10,524 nt of DNA from an uncultured Alistipes sp. (GTDB lineage Bacteria; Bacteroidota; Bacteroidia; Bacteroidales; Rikenellaceae). Where the stretch lies: contig CAAFWE010000307.1 of NCBI GenBank assembly GCA_900766655.1, positions 1 to 10,524 on the forward strand. Direction: 5' to 3'. The first letter of the stretch is position 1; every line of letters starts with the position of its first letter. Both the position numbers and the translations under genes were made by a program. Positions 5,173 through 10,524 of the stretch are shown here, piece after piece. A model generated the notes under the pieces. The model was not told the DNA's origin, did no database searches, and saw only the letters and a list, made by a program, of their open reading frames with translations.

Positions 5173-7629
5173 ATGAGAAAGTTTTTATTTATTCTCACAA
5201 CCCTCTTAACACTCTTTTTTGTCGGTTGCCAGACCGACACCACCGATAGTGTAGTGACGGGCGATTCGCGTCTGCTCACCATCTCTATCGCACCTACCCG
5301 TACCCATCTGGGCGATAAGGTCGACTCGACCTATCCCGTATATTGGAGCGAAGGCGACAAGATTGCGGCCAATGGTATGGAATCGGCCTCGGCAGAGATC
5401 AAGGCCGACAATGCAGCGGTGGCTCAATTCTCGTTTGCATCGTCGTTGAGCTATCCGTGCCACATCACCTACCCTTACTGCTCGACCACTTCGGCCGCTG
5501 CGCCGAAGGTTGTATTCCCTGCCGAGCAGAGCTATGTCGAGGATACCTTCGCGTGCGCGCCTATGTGTGCGTATGTTAATAGTAGTAGCCAGCGCATCGA
5601 GATGAAACACCTCTCGAGCGTGTTGCGCTTTCCGGTCAAGGCCTCGAAGAGTGGTGTAGTGCTCACCAAGGTGGTGATTACAGCCACCAATGGCCAGGGC
5701 ATTGCAGGTGAGTTCAATGTCGATTGTAGCAAAGCGTCGTTGACAGCTACCGAGGGCGCAACAAATGCGGTGACATACTCGTTGCCAGCGAATTTTGCAC
5801 TCTCGACAAGCGCAGAGAGCGTTCTCTACATCGCATTGCCAGCTGTCGAGGTGGGCTATTGTCGTGTTGAGTTCTACGATGCTCAGGGCGAGAAGATGAC
5901 CTCGTATTGGGATGGTAAGACTCTCAAGGCGGGTATTGTCCGAGAGTTCAAGAGCATTGTCTATAAGGCTGGAACAACCGCATCGCTCTCTCCATTCGAG
6001 GTTGAGGTCGATGAGTTGGAGATTCGCTATCCAACAGTCTTTGGCTATGTGAAGGATACCAATGGCAACCCAGTCAAGGGTGTTGCAGTTAGTGATGGTT
6101 TCACCGTTGTGGCTACCGATGATAAGGGCTACTATTCGATGAATGTATCGAGCGACTGCTGGTATATCTTCATTTCGATTCCGTCGGAGTATCAGGTCGA
6201 TACCAACGAGTATGGTCAGCCTTGCTTCTTCAAGAAGTATCCGAGCAACACTCCGCAGTACGACTTTACCCTCACTCCGCTCCCTGGTGGCAAGGAGAAG
6301 AAGTTTGCCATCTTCGCTATCGGTGATCCGCAGGTGTCGAGCTCGTCAAAGCTCTCTCGCTTCACGAAGGAGGCTGTGCCAGGCTTGAAGGCGCACTCTA
6401 CCGAGCTCAAAGCGAAGGGAATCCCTTGCTATGGTATCACCTTGGGCGATATCATCTCGAATGGCGACACGAGCAATACGGGAGCTTATCGTGACGATAT
6501 GCGCGACGGATTCCACGTCGATAAGGCGGGTATGCCAATCTTCCAAGTTATGGGTAACCACGACAACACATACTACAACTCTACGCAGCCTATCTATGCC
6601 GACGAGCGTAACTCTATCTTCGAGTTGAAGGCGCAGCGCGAGTTCGAGAGTATGTATGGACCTGTGAACTACTCGTTCAATCGAGGTGATGTCCATATTG
6701 TCGGTATGCGTGATATCGTCTACACCACCAACACCTCGGCTGCAAAGTACAAGACCGGATTCCTCCGTTCGCAGTACGAATGGCTCAAGCAGGACTTGGC
6801 TCTTGTGCCAAAGGATAAGGTTGTGGTGTTGTGTGTGCATATCCAGCTCCTCAATACCTCAATAAACTATGTGCAGGAGACTCTCGCCTTGATGGATCAG
6901 TTCAAGGAGGCACACATCTTCTCGGGACATAGCCACATTATGCGTAACTACGAGCATACTGTCGAGGGTACTGGCCACAAGGTATTCGAGCACAACACTT
7001 GTGCATTGTGCGGATGCTGGTGGGCTGCAAAGATTGCTGGCGATGGTACTCCTAATGGATATCAGGTATTTATTGGCGAGGGCAACACCTTTACCGATTG
7101 GTACTATATGGGATATAGCAATGGTATGAATACCAAGTCTGTCCAGATGCGTCTCTATCGTGGTAATGGGGCGTATGGTAACGATGTTACTGGTACGGAT
7201 ACCTATGGTGTGAAGGGCTACTATGGCTTCAACTTTGCCGACAATGTGCTGTTAGCAAATGTGTGGAATGCTGACTCAAAGTGGACAATCAAGGTCTACG
7301 AGGATGGTGTATATACGGGTAATATGACTAAGGCATCATATGGCAACCCTGGCTTGAGCACGCTTGTGGGCGATGGCTCATTGAGTAACCCGCGTCGTCC
7401 TGCAGATGGCGTAGTCTCGAGTCACGACTACTATGTTGCGGGATTGTTGCTTGGTACTTTGGGACGCAATCCAAGCAGTGCGGGCTCATACAGCGGTTGC
7501 TACCACCTCTATCGCTATACATTGAAGAATAAGAACGCCTCAATCAAGGTTGTGGCTACCGATCGTTTCGGCAATGAGTACACCGAGACCAAGATTATGA
7601 CTGCTAACGACTTCTCGATCACGAAGTAG
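5173..7629 (+). CDS. Lipoprotein: fimbrillin-like N-terminus fused to calcineurin-type phosphoesterase
   Basis: This 818-residue lipoprotein has a signal sequence ending in FFVGC (lipid-modified C19). Residues about 30-275 resemble fimbrillin/Mfa-like pilin domains (TRTHLGD, YPVYWSEGDKIAANG, then a beta-rich body). Residues about 285-370 (VFGYVKDTNGNPVKGVAVSDG) look like the carboxypeptidase-like N-domain found before Bacteroidetes phosphoesterases (MetallophosN type). The catalytic domain follows: D385-P-Q387, GD426, N462-H463-D464, H556 and GH586-S-H588. The last 190 residues match the usual C-terminal partner (MetallophosC type). The classical D-x-H is D-x-Q here, as in CSTP1/ADPRibase-Mn-like enzymes, so two-metal phosphoesterase activity is still expected. 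It is probably anchored in the outer membrane, perhaps surface-exposed. It sits 12 bp after the third EEP gene and ends the operon. Substrate unknown. Confidence 0.87.
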   Translation: MRKFLFILTTLLTLFFVGCQTDTTDSVVTGDSRLLTISIAPTRTHLGDKVDSTYPVYWSEGDKIAANGMESASAEIKADNAAVAQFSFASSLSYPCHITYPYCSTTSAAAPKVVFPAEQSYVEDTFACAPMCAYVNSSSQRIEMKHLSSVLRFPVKASKSGVVLTKVVITATNGQGIAGEFNVDCSKASLTATEGATNAVTYSLPANFALSTSAESVLYIALPAVEVGYCRVEFYDAQGEKMTSYWDGKTLKAGIVREFKSIVYKAGTTASLSPFEVEVDELEIRYPTVFGYVKDTNGNPVKGVAVSDGFTVVATDDKGYYSMNVSSDCWYIFISIPSEYQVDTNEYGQPCFFKKYPSNTPQYDFTLTPLPGGKEKKFAIFAIGDPQVSSSSKLSRFTKEAVPGLKAHSTELKAKGIPCYGITLGDIISNGDTSNTGAYRDDMRDGFHVDKAGMPIFQVMGNHDNTYYNSTQPIYADERNSIFELKAQREFESMYGPVNYSFNRGDVHIVGMRDIVYTTNTSAAKYKTGFLRSQYEWLKQDLALVPKDKVVVLCVHIQLLNTSINYVQETLALMDQFKEAHIFSGHSHIMRNYEHTVEGTGHKVFEHNTCALCGCWWAAKIAGDGTPNGYQVFIGEGNTFTDWYYMGYSNGMNTKSVQMRLYRGNGAYGNDVTGTDTYGVKGYYGFNFADNVLLANVWNADSKWTIKVYEDGVYTGNMTKASYGNPGLSTLVGDGSLSNPRRPADGVVSSHDYYVAGLLLGTLGRNPSSAGSYSGCYHLYRYTLKNKNASIKVVATDRFGNEYTETKIMTANDFSITK

Positions 7630-7649
7630 TGGTTGGCATATACCACAAA

Positions 7650-7682
7650 AAAGGAACTGACTCCATCGGGGTCAGTTCCTTT
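7650..7682 (+). terminator. Strong intrinsic terminator between convergent genes
   Basis: A 15-bp stem (7650-7664 with 7668-7682, one T-G pair) closes a 3-nt ATC loop 20 nt after the operon's last stop codon. It is flanked by AAAAAA on the left and TTT-rich sequence on the right. It should therefore stop the plus-strand operon and, read the other way, the dksA-like gene that ends at 7731. Confidence 0.88.
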
Positions 7683-7730
7683 CGTTTATGAAGTAATTAA
7701 GGTTTTGTCTAAAAAGGAGGTGGAGCAGAT

Positions 7731-8114
7731 TTATCGACGCGACTCCTTCGCCTCGATAGTCTCGGTAGCGTGTGGCACACGCAACAAACGCTCACGCGGA
7801 ATGAGCTTTCCGGTGGTCTTGCAGATGCCATAGGTCTTGTGCTCGATGCGCACAAGTGCCAATTCGAGATTGCGGATAAACTTCGACTGATGCACAGCCA
7901 AACGCTCGCTCTCCTCCTTCGAGAGGGTTGCTGCGCCCTCCTCCAAAACCTTGAAGGTTGGTGATGTGTCCTCGGTGTCGTTGCCTGTTACGCGACTAAT
8001 GCTGGAGCGCAACTCCTCGTAGTCGTGGCGTGCCTGCTCGAGCTTTTTGAGTATCAACTCCTTGAACTCGGCCAACTCGGCGTCGCTGTAGCGTGTTTTC
8101 TCTTGTTGTGCCAT
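7731..8114 (-). CDS. DksA/TraR-family protein with degenerate zinc finger
   Basis: This 127-residue protein is of the DksA/TraR family, which binds RNA polymerase through the secondary channel and adjusts transcription, often with ppGpp. Residues about 10-92 are charged and helical, fitting the coiled-coil; the tip region contains acidic residues (D46, E48, D49). The C-terminal zinc-finger area reads YGICKTTGKLIPRERL then VPHATETIEAK. Only the first of four cysteines (C98) remains, as in Bacteroidetes members I recall, so it probably folds without zinc. I start at MAQQEK (8114), 7 nt after a perfect AGGAGG; the frame runs open to 8195 but that part crosses the promoter. A general transcription-modulator role is inferred from family only. 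Confidence 0.9.
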   Translation of the reverse strand: MAQQEKTRYSDAELAEFKELILKKLEQARHDYEELRSSISRVTGNDTEDTSPTFKVLEEGAATLSKEESERLAVHQSKFIRNLELALVRIEHKTYGICKTTGKLIPRERLLRVPHATETIEAKESRR

Positions 8115-8121
8115 AATCTGT

Positions 8122-8127
8122 CCTCCT
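8122..8127 (-). promoter_or_regulatory. Perfect Shine-Dalgarno before the dksA-like gene
   Basis: AGGAGG on the minus strand lies 7 nt before the ATG at 8114. It fixes the start codon and stands out, because the other gene starts in this window have A-rich leaders without such a site. Confidence 0.75.
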
Positions 8128-8147
8128 ATTTTTAGTTTTTCAGTTAT

Positions 8148-8179
8148 CAAAATTAAACAGAATTTTTCATATATCCAAA
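8148..8179 (-). promoter_or_regulatory. Promoter of the dksA-like gene
   Basis: On the minus strand, TTTG (8179-8176), a 20-bp spacer, then TAATTTTG (8155-8148) is an almost ideal Bacteroidetes promoter. It predicts a leader of about 30 nt that includes the AGGAGG site. Confidence 0.75.
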
Positions 8180-8222
8180 TCTTGCGCCAAAACATTTCGA
8201 AATATTACGACATCCGAAAGGA

Positions 8223-8412
8223 TTAACGCTCTATTTTATACATTGCAAACGACTTGGCGGAAATGGTGACATCTAGTGTTGGTGCCCCAAGACGGAAGTC
8301 GACGCTCTGCGGAACAAGTTTGCCATTCCAACGCAGATTGAGCACATTCGTACCCTTATTCTGCGAGAAGAGCTGATGGAAGTACCAAGTGCACGATAAG
8401 CAGTCGTTTCAT
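8223..8412 (-). pseudogene. Decayed secreted enzyme gene, probably GH51 arabinofuranosidase-like
   Basis: No intact gene occupies 8180-8567, but the minus strand keeps coding debris. An ATG at 8412 begins MKRLLIVH, a typical signal-peptide start, and that frame ends after 18 codons (stop at 8358-8356). In another frame, from about 8399 to the TAA at 8225-8223, the reading is CTWYFHQLFSQNKGTNVL, then NLRWNGKLVPQSVDF, then LDVTISAKSFAMYKIER. The first part resembles the YYVQ-LFS-NKGT segment near the end of GH51 alpha-L-arabinofuranosidases, and the last part resembles the final beta-strands of such enzymes. The simplest explanation is a large deletion joining the start of the gene to its end, plus a smaller one inside the C-terminal part. 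Being a remnant is likely; the GH51 assignment is from memory and uncertain. An intact promoter remains upstream. Confidence 0.55.
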
Positions 8413-8437
8413 ATGCGGTACTGTTTGTGCTACTATA

Positions 8438-8468
8438 CAAAGTTAATAAGAATATTTGTAGCGACAAA
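8438..8468 (-). promoter_or_regulatory. Intact promoter in front of the gene remnant
   Basis: On the minus strand, TTTG (8468-8465), 19 bp, then TAACTTTG (8445-8438) matches the Bacteroidetes consensus. It predicts transcription from about 8433 into the ATG at 8412 of the remnant. Confidence 0.65.
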
Positions 8469-8515
8469 ATTTGGTATGCAAATTGCAAATTTTTTCGAGT
8501 GAATGCAATAAATAC

Positions 8516-8527
8516 CGAATATATTCG
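8516..8527. promoter_or_regulatory. 12-bp palindrome abutting the -7 box
   Basis: CGAATATATTCG is a perfect 12-bp palindrome ending 1 bp before the -7 box of the following gene, within the promoter spacer. The position would suit a repressor operator; no specific regulator is indicated, and an AT-rich palindrome of this size can occur by chance. Confidence 0.3.
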
Positions 8528-8528
8528 T

Positions 8529-8536
8529 TATATTTG
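8529..8536 (+). promoter_or_regulatory. -7 box of the PepSY-like gene
   Basis: TATATTTG matches TAnnTTTG, 31 nt before the ATG at 8568. No good -33 TTTG lies at the expected distance, so the promoter may be weak or need an activator. Confidence 0.55.
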
Positions 8537-8567
8537 TGAAAGCCTTAAAAAAAACAGATAAAAAATT

Positions 8568-9005
8568 ATGAAAAAGCTACTGCTTTCAGCGTTGGCTCTT
8601 GCCGCGCTTGCTGTGACACCAGTTTTTGCTGGAGATGTTGTTGTCAGCGTAGATAAATTGCCAGCTCAGGCACAGAAGTTTTTGACCACACATTTTGCTA
8701 ATGTCAAGGTTGTTACAGCCTTGCACGATAGAGATATCACCGATAACGACTATACTGTGATGCTCGACAATGGCACCAAGATTGAGTTCGATGGTTCGGG
8801 CAAGTGGGAGAGCGTCAAGAGTCGTGGCGCGGCACTCCCTGCGGGCGTTGTTCCTGCCAAGATTGCCGAGTATGTCAAGGCTCACTACTCGCCATACACC
8901 ATCGAGAAGATCGAGCGCAAGCGTTATGGTTACGAGGTGGAGCTCTCGAACGATCTCGATATGAAGTTCACCGCAGATGGTAAATTCTGGGGTCTCGACG
9001 ACTAA
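8568..9005 (+). CDS. Periplasmic PepSY-like (BLIP-like) protein
   Basis: A 145-residue exported protein with a signal peptide at residues 1-21 (ending PVFA, before GDVV). The mature part is two copies of one alpha-beta unit. Copy 1, about residues 28-85, has LPAQAQKFLTTHF, then YTVMLDNGTKIEFDGSGKW. Copy 2, about residues 93-145, has VPAKIAEYVKAHY, then YGYEVELSNDLDMKFTADGKFW. This matches the Bacteroidetes PepSY-like/putative beta-lactamase-inhibitor-like family (DUF2874 type), whose function is not established. There are no Cys residues and no catalytic motif, so a binding or inhibitory role in the periplasm is more plausible than enzyme activity. It is a single-gene unit with its own promoter and a strong terminator. 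Confidence 0.85.
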   Translation: MKKLLLSALALAALAVTPVFAGDVVVSVDKLPAQAQKFLTTHFANVKVVTALHDRDITDNDYTVMLDNGTKIEFDGSGKWESVKSRGAALPAGVVPAKIAEYVKAHYSPYTIEKIERKRYGYEVELSNDLDMKFTADGKFWGLDD

Positions 9006-9030
9006 GATTTTAATGTAATTAAAAGTTTAA

Positions 9031-9072
9031 GCAGAGGGGTGAAGAAAAAATCTTCACTCTTTTGCTTTTTTT
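9031..9072 (+). terminator. Strong intrinsic terminator after the PepSY-like gene
   Basis: A 15-bp stem with a few G-T pairs (9031-9045 with 9051-9065) closes an A5 loop and is followed directly by seven T residues (9066-9072). It lies 26 nt after the stop codon and separates this gene from the next. Confidence 0.9.
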
Positions 9073-9073
9073 C

Positions 9074-9105
9074 TTTGCATTTTTCGACAAAACCTTGTAA
9101 CTTTG
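9074..9105 (+). promoter_or_regulatory. Promoter of the glycerol-3-phosphate dehydrogenase gene
   Basis: TTTG (9074-9077), 20 bp, TAACTTTG (9098-9105) is an exact Bacteroidetes consensus promoter beginning 2 nt after the upstream terminator's T-tract. The leader, about 70 nt, contains a small hairpin GGGC-ACTAT-GCCC near 9117-9129 and an A-rich stretch before the ATG at 9181. Confidence 0.8.
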
Positions 9106-9180
9106 TGAGGTTAACGGGGCACTATGCCCTCGAGCAACAGCCGAGCAATCATATATCAACAACAAATAATAGTCAAAAAA

Positions 9181-10524
9181 ATGCAGAGAGAAAACTTACT
9201 CAAACAACTAGAGAACACCGATAAGGTATGGGATTTCGTAGTTGTAGGTGGTGGTGCAACAGGTCTTGGTTGCGCTGTCGATGCCGCATCGCGCGGTTAC
9301 AGTGTTGCGCTCTTTGAGCGCGAGGACTTCGCAAAGTGTACTTCGAGCCGTTCGACAAAGCTCGTACACGGTGGTGTGCGTTATCTCCAGAAGTTGGAGG
9401 TCGATTTGGTGCGTGAGGCGTTGCACGAGCGTGGTTTGATGAAGCAGAATGCTCCTCACCTTGTGAAGGATCAGGCATTCGTAATCTCGAACTACAGCCA
9501 TTGGGAGAATTTCCTCTATTTCTGCGGTTTGACTTTCTATGATATTCTCTCGTTTGGCTTTGGCTATGGTCGTTCGCGTTTCATCACTGCCAAGACTCTT
9601 CGTCAGTACCTCCCAACATCGGTTGCTGAGGGCTTGAAGGGTGGTGTGGTTTACCACGATGGTCAGTTCGACGATGCTCGTATGGCTTGCAACCTAGCTC
9701 AGACTTGCGTTGAGCACGGTGGCGTTGTAGCTAACCGCACCGAGGTTGTCAATGTTTTGCACGATGCTAATGGCAAGGTTGCAGGTGTTGTTGCCAAGGA
9801 TCTTCTCACTGGCAAGGAGTACACCGTCAAGGCTAAGGCTGTTATCAACGCTGCTGGTTGCTTCGTTGATGAGGTGCTTCAGATGGATAAGCCAGGTGAG
9901 GCTAAGATGGTTGTCCCTTCGCAGGGTGTTCACATCGTTCTCGATATGAAGTTCTTGCAGAGCGACTACGCTATTATGGTTCCAAAGACTTCGGATGGTC
10001 GTGTATTGTTCGCAGTGCCTTGGCACGACAAGGTGGTTGTTGGTACTACCGACATCCAGCGTCCTACAGCCGAGAGCGAGCCACGCCCACTCGACGAGGA
10101 GATCGACTTTATCCTCGAGACTGCAAGCCACTATATGACTCCAGCTCCAACACGCGCCGACATCGTTTCGGTATTCGCAGGTCAGCGTCCACTCGCAGCG
10201 CCTAAGAAGGAGGGCAAGAAGTCGAAGGAGGTTTCGCGTTCGCACAAGGTTGTTGTTTCGGACAACGATCTCATCACCATCACTGGTGGTAAGTGGACCT
10301 CGTACCGTAAGATGGCTGAGGATACCGTTGACAAGGCTATCAAGTTGGGCAAGGTCGAGAAGCGCAAGTGCGTAACTCGCAAGTTGAAGGTTCACGGCTG
10401 GCGTCCAAATCCAAACTTGGCAGACCATATGTATGTTTATGGTGCTGACGAGCCTGCAATTCTTAATATGATTAAGGAGAACCCAGCTCTCGGCGAGAAG
10501 CTCTCGGAGAAGTATGACTACACC
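9181..10524 (+). CDS. glpD: FAD-dependent glycerol-3-phosphate dehydrogenase (3' truncated by window end)
   Basis: This enzyme oxidises sn-glycerol 3-phosphate to dihydroxyacetone phosphate at the membrane, passing electrons to the quinone pool, in glycerol and phospholipid-glycerol use. The first 448 residues are present and the frame is open at the window end; family members run about 500-570. Residues 19-46 form the FAD Rossmann motif (FVVVGGGATG, with the ribose-binding acidic residue E46 in LFERED). Next come the family signature around SSRSTKLVHGGVRYLQ, VINAAGCFVDEV, WHDKVVVGTTDIQRP, and GGKWTSYRKMAED. The ATG at 9181 is the first in frame after a strong promoter and starts just before the Rossmann fold. 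Single-subunit GlpD or the GlpA subunit cannot be distinguished without the C-terminus and next gene. It stands alone after a terminator. Confidence 0.93.
   Translation, partial: MQRENLLKQLENTDKVWDFVVVGGGATGLGCAVDAASRGYSVALFEREDFAKCTSSRSTKLVHGGVRYLQKLEVDLVREALHERGLMKQNAPHLVKDQAFVISNYSHWENFLYFCGLTFYDILSFGFGYGRSRFITAKTLRQYLPTSVAEGLKGGVVYHDGQFDDARMACNLAQTCVEHGGVVANRTEVVNVLHDANGKVAGVVAKDLLTGKEYTVKAKAVINAAGCFVDEVLQMDKPGEAKMVVPSQGVHIVLDMKFLQSDYAIMVPKTSDGRVLFAVPWHDKVVVGTTDIQRPTAESEPRPLDEEIDFILETASHYMTPAPTRADIVSVFAGQRPLAAPKKEGKKSKEVSRSHKVVVSDNDLITITGGKWTSYRKMAEDTVDKAIKLGKVEKRKCVTRKLKVHGWRPNPNLADHMYVYGADEPAILNMIKENPALGEKLSEKYDYT

Noticed and set aside
7712..7720. AAGGAGGTG, a perfect Shine-Dalgarno-like sequence on the plus strand
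   Set aside because: No start codon or plausible gene follows at a suitable distance; it lies between the terminator and the end of the dksA-like gene and is probably chance.
7633..7833. A 66-codon plus-strand frame after the phosphoesterase operon
   Set aside because: It needs a TTG start, runs through the 15-bp terminator hairpin and overlaps the dksA-like gene.
8273..8488. A 71-codon minus-strand frame over the gene remnant
   Set aside because: Its start lies upstream of the promoter boxes and its translation is not protein-like; the neighbouring frame carries the recognisable C-terminal fragment.
9039..9224. A 61-codon frame spanning the terminator and the glpD promoter
   Set aside because: It is made of the terminator loop, T-tract and leader sequence; no coding character.
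1..10524. CRISPR arrays, tRNA or rRNA genes, insertion sequences
   Set aside because: No regular spaced repeats, cloverleaf-type stretches, rRNA-like sequence, transposase or terminal inverted repeats were seen on either strand.

Overview
The window looks like a contig end from an uncultured or gut-type member of the Bacteroidales. The evidence is the repeated Bacteroidetes promoter signature (TTTG, about 20 bp, TAnnTTTG), A-rich leaders without Shine-Dalgarno sites, signal peptides and a lipobox of Bacteroidetes type, a fimbrillin-like/calcineurin-like fusion protein, a PepSY-like periplasmic protein, and a DksA-like protein with a degenerate zinc finger. The strong use of TCG serine codons and moderate GC would fit Rikenellaceae/Alistipes-like lineages, but that placement is a guess. 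The first 20 bases are not genomic: they match the 3' end of the Illumina TruSeq adapter.

Layout: (1) 22-1500 holds the C-terminal part of plsX (fatty acid/phospholipid synthesis), convergent with a ten-helix membrane protein of unknown function on the minus strand. (2) 1501-2169 holds overlapping divergent promoters, then rnhB (RNase HII), whose C-terminus carries a sliding-clamp-type motif. (3) 2207-7682 is one apparent operon with a good promoter, four closely spaced genes and a strong 15-bp terminator. It encodes three tandem paralogous secreted EEP-fold (endonuclease/exonuclease/phosphatase) enzymes followed by a large lipoprotein combining a fimbrillin-like N-terminus with a calcineurin-type phosphoesterase. 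(4) 7731-8179 is a minus-strand dksA/traR-type regulator with its own promoter and an unusually good Shine-Dalgarno. (5) 8223-8468 holds the decayed remains of a minus-strand secreted enzyme, probably a GH51-like arabinofuranosidase, still with an intact promoter. (6) 8529-9072 is a PepSY-like periplasmic protein with promoter and terminator. (7) 9074 to the end is a promoter and the first 448 codons of an FAD-dependent glycerol-3-phosphate dehydrogenase.

The most interesting unit is region 3. It puts four exported phosphoester-hydrolase candidates in one transcript with no SusC/SusD transporter inside the window. All three EEP proteins keep their catalytic residues and share a near-identical signal peptide, suggesting duplication followed by specialisation. 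The likely role is extracytoplasmic cleavage of phosphodiesters or phosphomonoesters (nucleic acid, phospholipid head groups, inositol phosphates or similar), but the substrate cannot be read from the sequence. The rest is ordinary housekeeping, apart from the gene remnant and several neat promoter arrangements.
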